64,000 nucleotides of DNA from Mangrovivirga halotolerans. GTDB taxonomy: Bacteria > Bacteroidota > Bacteroidia > Cytophagales > Cyclobacteriaceae. Positions 18,526 through 26,663 of the stretch are shown here, in pieces (position 1 is the first letter of the stretch; every line of letters starts with the position of its first letter). The stretch lies in the NCBI RefSeq assembly GCF_026241165.1, contig NZ_JAPFQN010000003.1:434001-498000 (forward strand). Direction: 5' to 3'. The notes under the pieces were generated by a model. It had not been told where the DNA came from and ran no database searches. It was given only the letters and a program-made list of their open reading frames with translations. A program made the translations under genes and the position numbers.

Positions 18526-19014
18526 ATGAGTATTCCAGTTAAGCTAGACAAGATTGATCGAAAAATCCTCGAAATTCTTCAGGCAAATGCCAAGATTACT
18601 AATAGTCAATTATCTAAAGAAATAGGATTATCTCCAGCCCCTACATTAGAGCGTGTTAAAAAACTTGAACAGTCAGGGGTTATTCATTCCTATCATGCTC
18701 AACTCAATCCTTCTAAAATTGGGTTGGGAGTTAATACTTTCGTATTAGTAAGTTTGACAGGGCATAACAAGGATATCATAGAGATATTCATTGAAGAAAT
18801 AAACAAGATTGATGAAGTAATCGAATGTCACCATATTACAGGTTCTGGTGATTTTATTCTTAAGATTATCACTGGGGATATAGCTGCTTACCAACAATTA
18901 ATGCTGGAAAGGGTCTCCGCAATTAAAGTTGTGGATAATCTTCAGTCAATGGTAATTTTATCTACATTTAAGGATAGTAAGGTTATGCCAGTGCCCGATG
19001 GGATACTAAAATAA
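18526..19014 (+). CDS. Lrp/AsnC family transcriptional regulator
   Basis: A 162-residue regulator of usual length. An N-terminal winged helix-turn-helix (LDKIDRKILEILQANAKITNSQLSKEIGLSPAPTLERVKKLEQSGVI, about residues 7-54) is followed by the alpha/beta RAM/AsnC effector domain from about 66 (NTFVLVSLTG ... GSGDFILKI ... STFKDSK). Members bind small amino acids or related effectors, form octamers and control amino-acid metabolism. A palindrome over its own promoter suggests autoregulation. The aromatic amino acid decarboxylase two genes away, with an intervening gene on the other strand, is a possible target. The ATG at 18526 gives the usual short N-terminus. Confidence 0.93.
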   Translation: MSIPVKLDKIDRKILEILQANAKITNSQLSKEIGLSPAPTLERVKKLEQSGVIHSYHAQLNPSKIGLGVNTFVLVSLTGHNKDIIEIFIEEINKIDEVIECHHITGSGDFILKIITGDIAAYQQLMLERVSAIKVVDNLQSMVILSTFKDSKVMPVPDGILK

Positions 19015-19024
19015 TACTAAAACA

Positions 19025-19069
19025 ATTAAATGTAAAAGCCGATGTGAAGCATCGGCTTTTACATTTAAT
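19025..19069. terminator. Bidirectional terminator between the Lrp gene and the convergent orphan
   Basis: Perfect 20-base inverted repeat (19025-19044 and 19050-19069) with the five-base loop TGAAG. A-rich and T-rich outer arms make it usable from either strand. Confidence 0.8.
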
Positions 19070-19106
19070 TATAGATAAAGCTTTTAAATGTGGGATATAT
19101 AATCTG

Positions 19107-19688
19107 TTAAGATAGTATTTGCGTAAATTTTATTCTTTTCAAATTGAAATCTTTCAACATTCCATTAGTAGGGTTCAATAATTTATTTTTAAGAGATGAG
19201 ACTGTTTCTTTACTATAGCCCGATATCAATGCGATCAGACAAAAATCCTCTATAAATTTTTCAGTGGCGTTATATTTTTTCCTAAGCTTATAACCATAAT
19301 CACAGGAAAGGATTTTATTTTCTCTTCCATCAATAATTTTATTATCATATGCCCAAAGAGTATACATTATAGAGCAGCTATAATCATATGCAGTCATCTC
19401 GTCGCTGTCGTCTATTTCTCCACCATAGAGATTTCTAAATCCAATACTGTCAATGTCTTCTAAAAAGTCACAAAATTGATTATAGTTTTCAACAGTCCCA
19501 CTATCGAAAATATTCTCAACTTCCTTATTCATTAGAATGTTTGGGTAATGAAGAAGCATCGCGGGTAAACCCAAAAGCAATGCATTATCATATTGTGATT
19601 TGTTTATTTCTCTGTATAAGTCTCCGTCACTAAAACTTTCACTCAAGGAGGAGGCTTTTATTTTTGGGTTCTGTTGATTTGACGGCAT
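19107..19688 (-). CDS. Hypothetical protein, helical
   Basis: A 193-residue protein of no family I can name. It has no signal peptide or membrane segment. It begins with a polar Ser/Asn/Gln-rich stretch (MPSNQQNPKIKASSLSESF), followed by predicted helices (YDNALLLGLPAMLLHYPNILM, YNQFCDFLEDID), an acidic loop GGEIDDSDEM and a basic C-terminus. It is composition-normal for the region and faces the Lrp gene across the shared terminator. Divergence from the aromatic decarboxylase gene means their promoters share a 156-base gap. It looks like a lineage-specific protein. It could be an accessory gene, but nothing in the context assigns a role. Confidence 0.65.
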   Translation of the reverse strand: MPSNQQNPKIKASSLSESFSDGDLYREINKSQYDNALLLGLPAMLLHYPNILMNKEVENIFDSGTVENYNQFCDFLEDIDSIGFRNLYGGEIDDSDEMTAYDYSCSIMYTLWAYDNKIIDGRENKILSCDYGYKLRKKYNATEKFIEDFCLIALISGYSKETVSSLKNKLLNPTNGMLKDFNLKRIKFTQILS

Positions 19689-19844
19689 ATCTGGGATTAG
19701 TATTTTAAATGCAATTACACTAATATAATGGTATTTTTCTAATATTAAAATTAGTTATTCTAATTATTTTTTTCTCTTTGCAGTATTGCTTATCACTTAA
19801 ATGTTTAATGATTAAATTAACTTTTCAATTAAGATAATACGAAC

Positions 19845-21275
19845 ATGCACGATCCTGAAGAATTTAGGAAAAGAGGATATGAAATGGTCGATTGGATAGC
19901 TGACTATTTCAAAGATTTAGAATCTCTGCCTGTAAAACCGGATATCACTCCCGGGTTAATAAAAGATAAAATTCCTTCCGATTATCCAGAAGAACCTGAA
20001 TCTTTTGATCAGATATTTAATGATTTTAAAGAAAACATCCTTCCTGGCATGACTCATTGGCAGCATCCAGGATTTATGGCGTATTTTCCTGCAAACAATA
20101 GTTTTCCGTCCATTTTAGCTGAAATGGTTACTGCGGGAATGGGCGCACAATGTATGATTTGGCTTACCTCTCCGGCGGCTGAAGAATTAGAAGACCGCAT
20201 GATGGAATGGTTACGAAAAGCAATAGGTTTACCTGATTCTTTTACTGGAGTGATTCAGGATACTGCTTCAACAGCTACCTTAGTTGCGATTTTGACAGCT
20301 AGAGAGAAATTCTCTCATTTTGGAGTTAGTAAAAGTGGTTTTACAGGAAGGGAAAAATTCAGAGTATATTCATCAGACCAGGTTCATAGTAGTATTGATA
20401 AAGCTGTTAGAATAGCGGGTCTAGGAGAGGATAATTTAGTCAGGGTGCCAGTGAATGATGATTTTTCGATGGATCCTGAAGCTTTAAGGCAGGCCATCGA
20501 AGAAGATCTCAGGTCTGGATATAAACCTTTGTGCATTGTATCGGCTCTTGGCACGACTAGCTCGACTGCTTGTGACCCCATAGATGCAATCGGGAAATTG
20601 GCTAAAGATTACGATATCTGGCACCACGTTGATGCAGCTTATTTAGGGACAGCCCTGATATTAGAAGAGTATCGCTATTTAATAGATGGGATTGAGAATG
20701 CAGATAGTTTTGTTTTTAATCCTCACAAATGGATGATGGTCAATTTTGATTGCTCTGCATATTTCGTCAAGGATACAGAATTACTTCAAAAGACTTTTTC
20801 TGTTATGCCTGAATATCTTAAGACAGATATTGATAAACAGGTTAAAAATTACAGAGACTGGGGAATTCAATTGGGGAGAAGGTTCAGGGCATTAAAGCTT
20901 TGGTTTGTATTGAGAAGCTTTGGTCTTGCTGGAATAAAGAAGATGATTTCAGGGCATATTAAAATGGCTGATAAGTTTAAAAATTATATTGCCCGAGTTG
21001 GTCATTATGAAATATTAGCTCCTGTAGTTGCAAACCTGATCTGTTTCAGGGTGATCAAATTAGGATGGAGTGATGAGCAGGCTGATAATGCTTCCAGGTT
21101 ATTGATGCAAAAAATTAACAACTCTGGCCAATTTTTTCTGACGCATACCAGGTTGAAAAATAAATTTGCGATACGTGTGGTAATCGGTCAGACTAATGTG
21201 AATGAGAAACATGTGGAAAAGTTGATTTCTTTAATGGAGGAATTTGTTCCTGAAGTGCTATCGGAGATGGATTAG
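19845..21275 (+). CDS. Pyridoxal-dependent aromatic L-amino acid decarboxylase (group II)
   Basis: A 476-residue group II decarboxylase, the usual length. It begins with FRKRGYEMVDWIADYFKDLE and carries the aromatic-family block HWQHPGFMAYFPANNSFPSIL followed by AQCMIWLTSPAAEELE. The PLP lysine is Lys295 in FNPHKWMMVN, and HHVDAAYLGTA holds the pyridine-stacking His/Asp region. These features match the DOPA/tryptophan/tyrosine decarboxylase group rather than glutamate decarboxylase. It removes CO2 from an aromatic amino acid to give the amine. The specific substrate is not predictable from motifs. It stands alone with its own upstream region and no obvious amine exporter next to it. Confidence 0.92.
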   Translation: MHDPEEFRKRGYEMVDWIADYFKDLESLPVKPDITPGLIKDKIPSDYPEEPESFDQIFNDFKENILPGMTHWQHPGFMAYFPANNSFPSILAEMVTAGMGAQCMIWLTSPAAEELEDRMMEWLRKAIGLPDSFTGVIQDTASTATLVAILTAREKFSHFGVSKSGFTGREKFRVYSSDQVHSSIDKAVRIAGLGEDNLVRVPVNDDFSMDPEALRQAIEEDLRSGYKPLCIVSALGTTSSTACDPIDAIGKLAKDYDIWHHVDAAYLGTALILEEYRYLIDGIENADSFVFNPHKWMMVNFDCSAYFVKDTELLQKTFSVMPEYLKTDIDKQVKNYRDWGIQLGRRFRALKLWFVLRSFGLAGIKKMISGHIKMADKFKNYIARVGHYEILAPVVANLICFRVIKLGWSDEQADNASRLLMQKINNSGQFFLTHTRLKNKFAIRVVIGQTNVNEKHVEKLISLMEEFVPEVLSEMD

Positions 21276-21360
21276 AGTTAATATTAACGATAAAAATTAC
21301 CTGGTTTACGTATAATTAGTAAAAAGCTTCAATCAATGTGCTGGTTGTTGCAGGATTATA

Positions 21361-21368
21361 TAATTTTG
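21361..21368 (+). promoter_or_regulatory. -7 box of the cystathionine beta-synthase promoter
   Basis: TAATTTTG matches TAnnTTTG and lies 20 bases before the ATG at 21388, so the predicted leader is short (about 15 nt). No good -33 TTG at the standard spacing. Confidence 0.5.
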
Positions 21369-21387
21369 CGCAAATATCCATAAGACA

Positions 21388-22758
21388 ATGATTTACAATT
21401 CAATTATAGACACGATAGGGGATACCCCGCTAATTAAACTTAATAAAGTTGCTGAAGGAGTTAAAGGTACTGTGGCTGTTAAGGTTGAGTACTTTAATCC
21501 TGGTAATTCGATGAAGGATAGAATGGCATTAAAGATGATTGAAGATGCCGAAAAAGACGGACGTTTAAAGCCCGGAGGAACGATCATCGAATGTACATCA
21601 GGGAATACAGGAATGGGATTAGCCCTGGGAGCAATTGCAAAAGGCTATAAATGTATTTTTACTCTGGCCGATAAACAATCTAAAGAGAAGATAGATATTT
21701 TAAGGGCAATGGGTGCTGAGGTGATTGTTTGTCCTACCAATGTTGGTCCGGATGATCCTAGATCATATTACTCGGTAGCAAGAAAAATGAATGAAGATAT
21801 TCCAAATTCATTTTTCCCTAATCAGTATGATAATTTATCAAATGCGGTTGCCCATTATGAAACTACAGGTCCTGAAATCTGGAGAGATACAGATGGAAAA
21901 ATCACACACTATGCGGCAGGCGTAGGAACCGGAGGTTCTATGTGTGGAACAGCAAAATATTTGAAAGAACAGAATTCCGATATAGTAACTGTTGGTATCG
22001 ATAGCTATGGTTCTGTTTTTAAAAAATATAAAGAAACAGGTGAGTTTGATGAAAAAGAGATTTATCCTTATCTGACAGAAGGTATCGGCGAAGATATTTT
22101 GCCTAAGAATGTAGATTTCAGTCTTATCGATCACTTTGTAAAAGTAACTGATAAAGATGCTGCAATAATGACCAGGAGATTAGCCCGGGAGGAAGGGTTA
22201 TTTGTTGGCTGGTCTTGTGGTGCAGCAGTGAAGGGTGCTTTGGATTGGGCAAAAGATAACCTTGAAGAGGATGATGTGATGGTCGTGATATTACCTGACC
22301 ATGGTACTCGTTATCTCGGAAAGGTTTACAATGATGACTGGATGAAAGATCATGGTTTTATCGAAGCCCGAAGTTATGCCACAGCTGAAGATATTATAAG
22401 CAAGCAGGAAACGAATGGCAAATTGGTGACTCTTGATAAAAATACTAAAGTTATTGATGCAGTCAGCCTGTTAAATGAAAAGGGGATTTCTCAAATTCCT
22501 GTTACTGATGGAGATGAATTTGTAGGTTCTCTGACAGACTCGAAAGTTCTTCGAAAATTAATTGATAATCCTGATATAAAAGGAGAGCCAGTTTCGGAGA
22601 TTATGGATGATCCATTCCAGTTTGTTTCAGCTAATAATACTTTGGATGTTCTTTCTTCTTTAATTGATGAGGAACATAAAGCCATTTTAGTGAGAGATAA
22701 TAATGATGAAGTTCATATAATAACTCAGCATGATTTGCTGATGGCGATGACCAAATAA
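21388..22758 (+). CDS. Cystathionine beta-synthase (PLP domain plus two CBS domains)
   Basis: 456 residues. Residues 1-330 are a fold-type II PLP enzyme. Lys43 lies in NPGNSMKDRMA, the substrate-carboxylate loop is CTSGNTGMGLAL, and the phosphate loop is AGVGTGGSMCGTAKYL. GWSCGAAVKGA and LPDHGTRYLGKVYNDDWM are typical for cystathionine beta-synthases rather than plain cysteine synthases. A tandem pair of CBS domains follows from about residue 340 (ISQIPVTDGDEFVGSLTDSKVL ... KAILVRDNNDEVHIITQHDLL). It condenses serine (or activated serine) and homocysteine in transsulfuration, or may act on O-acetylserine. It has no heme-binding N-terminus. Flanked by its own promoter and terminator. Confidence 0.9.
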   Translation: MIYNSIIDTIGDTPLIKLNKVAEGVKGTVAVKVEYFNPGNSMKDRMALKMIEDAEKDGRLKPGGTIIECTSGNTGMGLALGAIAKGYKCIFTLADKQSKEKIDILRAMGAEVIVCPTNVGPDDPRSYYSVARKMNEDIPNSFFPNQYDNLSNAVAHYETTGPEIWRDTDGKITHYAAGVGTGGSMCGTAKYLKEQNSDIVTVGIDSYGSVFKKYKETGEFDEKEIYPYLTEGIGEDILPKNVDFSLIDHFVKVTDKDAAIMTRRLAREEGLFVGWSCGAAVKGALDWAKDNLEEDDVMVVILPDHGTRYLGKVYNDDWMKDHGFIEARSYATAEDIISKQETNGKLVTLDKNTKVIDAVSLLNEKGISQIPVTDGDEFVGSLTDSKVLRKLIDNPDIKGEPVSEIMDDPFQFVSANNTLDVLSSLIDEEHKAILVRDNNDEVHIITQHDLLMAMTK

Positions 22759-22789
22759 TTTATAATATCAAAATTTTAAAGCAAAATGG

Positions 22790-22816
22790 GGCATCCTTAA
22801 AAGGGTGCCTTTTTTT
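22790..22816 (+). terminator. Rho-independent terminator of the cystathionine beta-synthase gene
   Basis: Stem GGCATCC / GGGTGCC (one wobble pair) with loop TTAAAA and a run of seven T, 31 bases after the stop. Confidence 0.82.
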
Positions 22817-22841
22817 ATTTTTAATAAACTAAATCACATTT

Positions 22842-22877
22842 AAAAAAGAAACCCTGACAAGCTATGCTTCGTCAGGG
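22842..22877 (-). terminator. Rho-independent terminator of the threonine dehydrogenase gene
   Basis: On the minus strand CCCTGAC and GTCAGGG pair around a 12-base interior that can extend the stem (GAAGC/GCTT with a bulge), followed by TTTCTTTTTT. It lies 67 bases beyond the stop. Confidence 0.75.
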
Positions 22878-22943
22878 CTAATACCAACTATTTGCACTGT
22901 TTAAGTACTTATATATACGATTAGTTTGTTAATAAGGTTCTGA

Positions 22944-23900
22944 TTATTTTTTTGAATCGAGTAAAATTTCCAGATTTTTCAGGATATCTTCTGTCATTCC
23001 ATCTAAATCATATTCAGGTTTCCATCCCCAGTCATTTCTTGCGCAAGAATCATCAATGCTGTCTGGCCAGCTCTCAGCAATTTCCTGTCTGAAATCGGGC
23101 TTGTATTCAATTTCAAAATCCGGTTTAAACTTTTTAATGCTTTCAAATATTTTTTCAGGAGTGAATGAAATTGCTGAAAGGTTATAGCTGCTTCTGACTT
23201 TCACTCTTGAAGGTTCCACTTTCATAAGTTCGATTGTCGCCCTGACAGCGTCTGGCATATACATCATAGGTAAGGCACTGTCTTTATCGAGAAAACACTC
23301 GAATTTTTCCTCAGCCAGAGCTTTATAATAAATGTCAACTGCATAATCTGTAGTACCACCTCCGGGCAATGATTTATAACCAATCAGTCCAGGGTATCTA
23401 ATGCTTCTCACATCCACACCATATTTCTCAAAATAATATTGACACCACTGTTCACCAGCCAGTTTACTGATACCATAGACTGTTGTCGGATTGGTAACGG
23501 TAAGTTGTGGGGTGTTTACTTTAGGAGTATCGGGTCCAAAGACTGCGATAGAGCTTGGCCAGTAAATTCTGTTAACATGATCAATGTTTTTGGCTAGATC
23601 AAGGACATTAAAAAGGCTCCCCATATTCAAGTCCCATGCCCATTGAGGATCTTTCTCACCTTTGGCACTTAAGATGGCAGCAAGATGATATATGTGATTG
23701 ACTCTGTATTTTTCAACCAGACTGATCAATCTTTCCTTGTCCATCACGTCCAATTGTTCATAGATAAAATCTCCATCCACTTCAGAGGACGGTTTCAGAT
23801 CAGATGCAATAACATTATCTCTACCGTATTCTTCCTGCAATCCCATTACTAGTTCTGTGCCAAGTTGTCCCAGGGATCCGATTACCAAAATCTTAGTCAT
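22944..23900 (-). CDS. L-threonine 3-dehydrogenase, short-chain dehydrogenase type
   Basis: A 318-residue extended SDR enzyme. The NAD motif is VIGSLGQLGTEL at the N-terminus, with YHLAAILSAKGE and WPSSIAVFGP following. The catalytic Tyr/Lys lie in TTVYGISKLAGEQW. PGLIGYKSLPGGGTTDYAVD and SWPDSIDDSCARNDWGW are distinctive of the SDR-type threonine dehydrogenase described in Flavobacterium and animals, not of the zinc-dependent Tdh of E. coli. It oxidises threonine to 2-amino-3-ketobutyrate, which the kbl product encoded at 25418-26614 cleaves to glycine and acetyl-CoA. The two genes are on opposite strands and would be expressed from separate promoters. Confidence 0.92.
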   Translation of the reverse strand: MTKILVIGSLGQLGTELVMGLQEEYGRDNVIASDLKPSSEVDGDFIYEQLDVMDKERLISLVEKYRVNHIYHLAAILSAKGEKDPQWAWDLNMGSLFNVLDLAKNIDHVNRIYWPSSIAVFGPDTPKVNTPQLTVTNPTTVYGISKLAGEQWCQYYFEKYGVDVRSIRYPGLIGYKSLPGGGTTDYAVDIYYKALAEEKFECFLDKDSALPMMYMPDAVRATIELMKVEPSRVKVRSSYNLSAISFTPEKIFESIKKFKPDFEIEYKPDFRQEIAESWPDSIDDSCARNDWGWKPEYDLDGMTEDILKNLEILLDSKK

Positions 23901-24069
23901 TGAAGCAATTTTTTTTGCGAAATTATTAATAATGAGTCGCTAAAAAAACTTCATGTTAAAGATTTTGTATTCAATGACTGAAATATTGCTTGTTATTAAA
24001 TTTTTGACTCTTGAAATAATGAAGGGAAATTCTCCTTTTTCTCAATTAAGCAAAATCACTATTCGCATT

Positions 24070-24621
24070 TTAAGATTTACCTGAAATAAAATCTCGTATA
24101 TGATCCAGTTTCATTCTATCATTCAATCTTTGAGAATAATGCACATGCTGCAATGTCAGGTTTTTATCAACGAGAAATTCAGCAGGCATTGTGCTTAAAG
24201 ATTCCCCTGCAGTGGGCATGCCCATAGGTAAATTTTTAATCTTCGCTTTAAATGCCGTCTGAACAAATGATGTAATATGACTGATGGCAGAATTTTTTCC
24301 TGAAGGCTCCAAACCGTATTTTCCATAAATGATCTTTTCAGGATCGGAAATAATTGGAATAGGTGAAACGCCCTGGTGAAAAGTACTCCTTTCAATAACA
24401 CTTCTTTTCGATTCGAAGAAAAAGATCATTTTAAAATCCGAATCATTAATTTCTTCATGCAACTTTGTTAATGTATGAACTCTGAGATTGCAAAATGGGC
24501 ATCCAGCATGTCTGAAAAAAGCGATCAGCGTTTTTTTCCCTTTGTAGTCATCAATATTTATTTCCCTGTCAAAAACGTCAGTTTCCTTAAAAAACGGAGC
24601 AATTACTTTTGTTTCAAGCAT
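24070..24621 (-). CDS. Peroxiredoxin-like (AhpC/TSA family) thiol protein
   Basis: A 183-residue thioredoxin-fold protein. The N-terminal FFKETDVFDREINIDDYKGKK resembles the start of AhpC/TSA proteins. The active region is FFRHAGCPFCNLRVHTL, a CxxC-type motif (about residues 40-46) in place of the PxxxTxxC of classical peroxiredoxins. SDPEKIIYGKYGLEPS matches the usual following segment. PAEFLVDKNLTLQHVHYSQRL near the C-terminus is typical of the AhpC/TSA family. It probably reduces peroxides or disulfides in the cytoplasm. The substrate and electron donor are unknown. It is 169 bases upstream of the threonine dehydrogenase gene on the same strand, with no clear functional link. Confidence 0.82.
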   Translation of the reverse strand: MLETKVIAPFFKETDVFDREINIDDYKGKKTLIAFFRHAGCPFCNLRVHTLTKLHEEINDSDFKMIFFFESKRSVIERSTFHQGVSPIPIISDPEKIIYGKYGLEPSGKNSAISHITSFVQTAFKAKIKNLPMGMPTAGESLSTMPAEFLVDKNLTLQHVHYSQRLNDRMKLDHIRDFISGKS

Positions 24622-24721
24622 AAAAAAATTGTTTTAAAACTAATACAACTTATTAGACTAAATGGTTGCCAATAATGTTTTAAAGAATGTAGAAGTATCT
24701 GGTGTCAGATAAAAAGCAATC

Positions 24722-24755
24722 TTGTTACGCTTTTGAATTTAGTCGGTTATATTTG
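24722..24755 (+). promoter_or_regulatory. Promoter of the lysine-rich protein gene, possibly leaderless
   Basis: TTG (24722-24724) and TATATTTG (24748-24755) with a 23-base spacer fit the Bacteroidota consensus. The G of the -7 box is only 5 bases before the A of the ATG at 24760. Transcription starting 4-5 bases past the box would begin at the start codon. Confidence 0.55.
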
Positions 24756-24759
24756 TGAT

Positions 24760-25425
24760 ATGGATTTCAGTTCATTCCTTAAAACAAAGCGAATAGACCC
24801 TGAAAGTTTGAAAAAAGCTGACCCCAGTTTATTTCATTCATGGGAGATCCTTTATGGGTATGTCCATCCAAACAGCTTTGTCAGACAAAAACTTTTTATT
24901 ATAAATAAGATCAGGCGGGCTCATCCATATGAGGGAGAAATTCCAAAACCGGAAAAGCCTAAAAAGCCTGTGGCAAAACCTTCAAAGGCAGCTAAAGTTG
25001 TTGGTAAAAAAGCTATCATTAAACCTAAAGTGAAGAAATCTGATGAATCGGTTGATACAACAGATGTGAAAGCTGTTAAGCCAAAAGCTGTCAGACCTAG
25101 GCCTGTAATGAAGTCTAAGCAGAAAGATGGCACAGAACAACCTACTCAGCCTAAAGCGACTCAAAAGCCCAGGCCGGTTATAAAGCCAAAGAAAGTTGCG
25201 GAAAGGAATGAAGCAGACGAGAAGGAAAAAGATACTACTGAGAAAGTAAATCCTAAAAAAGCTAAAATGGTTAAGCCTGTAATGAAAAAGAAAACTGAAA
25301 AAAGTGGTGATCAGGCTGGAGATATAAAAACTGATGAAGGAAAGGTCAAAAGCAAAAAAATGCCAAGACCGATAATGAAGAAACCCAAAATTAAAAGACC
25401 AAATAAAGACGATAACGATGTTTGA
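24760..25425 (+). CDS. Lysine/proline-rich protein with a short conserved-looking head
   Basis: About 221 residues from the ATG at 24760. The upstream TTG at 24733 would place the promoter inside the gene. The first 55 residues look folded ([17 protein letters not shown] ... [22 protein letters not shown]). The rest is a very basic Lys/Pro/Ala tail with a recurring short unit (R/K)P(V/I)(M/I)KxK seen at least five times ([31 protein letters not shown], with a variant at residues 88-95). Such tails usually bind nucleic acids or are disordered linkers. The gene overlaps kbl by 8 bases and so is co-transcribed with it. I do not recognise the family. Confidence 0.75.
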   Translation: MDFSSFLKTKRIDPESLKKADPSLFHSWEILYGYVHPNSFVRQKLFIINKIRRAHPYEGEIPKPEKPKKPVAKPSKAAKVVGKKAIIKPKVKKSDESVDTTDVKAVKPKAVRPRPVMKSKQKDGTEQPTQPKATQKPRPVIKPKKVAERNEADEKEKDTTEKVNPKKAKMVKPVMKKKTEKSGDQAGDIKTDEGKVKSKKMPRPIMKKPKIKRPNKDDNDV

Positions 25426-26614
25426 TTCATTGAAAGAAGAATTACAGCAACAAATTCAGGAGTTGAAAGACTCAGGCTTGTATAAAACTGAAAGAGTTAT
25501 AACAACACCCCAGGGTGCGGAAATAAAAACAGACCAGGGGAAAGAAGTTATTAATTTTTGCGCAAATAATTACCTGGGATTGTCATCGCATCCTAGAATT
25601 CTTGAAGCAGCCCATAATACACTTGATAGTCATGGATACGGAATGTCATCTGTAAGATTTATTTGCGGAACACAAGATATTCATAAAGAACTGGAAAGAA
25701 AGATCTCTGAATTTCTAGGAACTGAAGATACAATCTTATATGCTGCAGCTTTTGATGCAAATGGTGGTGTCTTTGAACCAATTCTCGGTAAGGAAGATGC
25801 TATCATCTCTGATGCATTAAATCATGCCTCAATAATTGATGGTGTCAGATTGTGTAAAGCAATGCGCTTTAGATACCAGCACAATGACATGGATGATCTG
25901 GAAAAGCAGCTTAAATCTGCAGTTGAACAGGGGGCCAGACATAAGATCATTGTGACCGATGGGGTCTTTTCAATGGATGGAACTATTGCTCAGCTTGACA
26001 AGATCTGTGATCTGGCAGAAAAATACGATGCAATGGTAATGTCCGATGAATGCCACTCGACAGGATTCATGGGTAAAACGGGTCGTGGAGTTCATGAATA
26101 TACTGATTGCATGGGGCGTGTAGATATTATAACGGGAACTCTTGGTAAAGCATTAGGTGGTGCTTTAGGAGGATTTACTTCCGGTCGAAAGGAAATAATT
26201 GAAATGCTTCGTCAAAAGTCAAGACCTTATTTATTCAGTAATACTTTGGCTCCTGCAATTGTTGGTGCTTCAATAGCTGTATTTGATCTGCTTACCGAAA
26301 CAACAGAGTTAAGAGATAAGCTGGAAGATAATACTAAATATTTCAGGGAAAAGATGACTGAGGCAGGGTTTGATATTAAACCTGGAGAGCATCCAATTGT
26401 GCCAATAATGTTATATGATGCGCCATTAGCTCAAAAAATGGCAGAAAGACTTCTGGATGAAGGTATTTATGTGATAGGGTTTTATTATCCTGTTGTGCCA
26501 AAAGGACAGGCGAGGATAAGAGTACAAGTTTCTGCTGTTCATGAAAAAGAACATTTGGACAAAGCAATTAATGCCTTCATTAAGATTGGTAAGGATCTGG
26601 AAGTGATTAAATAA
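25418..26614 (+). CDS. kbl: Glycine C-acetyltransferase (2-amino-3-ketobutyrate CoA ligase)
   Basis: A 398-residue alpha-oxoamine synthase. [17 protein letters not shown] and [21 protein letters not shown] are family hallmarks, and [18 protein letters not shown] surrounds the cofactor Asp/His. Lys244 in [14 protein letters not shown] forms the PLP Schiff base. The combination, with VRFICGTQ and the 398-residue length, points to Kbl rather than 8-amino-7-oxononanoate or 5-aminolevulinate synthase. It cleaves 2-amino-3-ketobutyrate with CoA to glycine and acetyl-CoA, the step after threonine dehydrogenase. Its start lies inside the end of the lysine-rich protein gene. Confidence 0.94.
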   Translation: MFDSLKEELQQQIQELKDSGLYKTERVITTPQGAEIKTDQGKEVINFCANNYLGLSSHPRILEAAHNTLDSHGYGMSSVRFICGTQDIHKELERKISEFLGTEDTILYAAAFDANGGVFEPILGKEDAIISDALNHASIIDGVRLCKAMRFRYQHNDMDDLEKQLKSAVEQGARHKIIVTDGVFSMDGTIAQLDKICDLAEKYDAMVMSDECHSTGFMGKTGRGVHEYTDCMGRVDIITGTLGKALGGALGGFTSGRKEIIEMLRQKSRPYLFSNTLAPAIVGASIAVFDLLTETTELRDKLEDNTKYFREKMTEAGFDIKPGEHPIVPIMLYDAPLAQKMAERLLDEGIYVIGFYYPVVPKGQARIRVQVSAVHEKEHLDKAINAFIKIGKDLEVIK

Positions 26615-26632
26615 TAAACTAATTTAAAATAT

Positions 26633-26663
26633 AAAAGCCTTCGTTTTTGCGAAGGCTTTTTTT
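26633..26663. terminator. Bidirectional terminator between kbl and cdaA
   Basis: Stem AAAAGCCTTCG / CGAAGGCTTTT with loop TTTTTG, T-run on the plus strand and an A-run upstream that serves the minus strand. It lies between convergent genes and touches the cdaA stop codon. Confidence 0.88.

Noticed and set aside
21277-21288. Palindrome GTTAATATTAAC between the aromatic decarboxylase and cystathionine beta-synthase genes
   Set aside because: A 12-base AT-rich palindrome is expected by chance in this composition, and its position far from a promoter gives no support.
24070-25133. Open frames overlapping the lysine-rich and peroxiredoxin genes on opposite strands
   Set aside because: Composition and absence of starts or motifs show they are shadows of the real genes.
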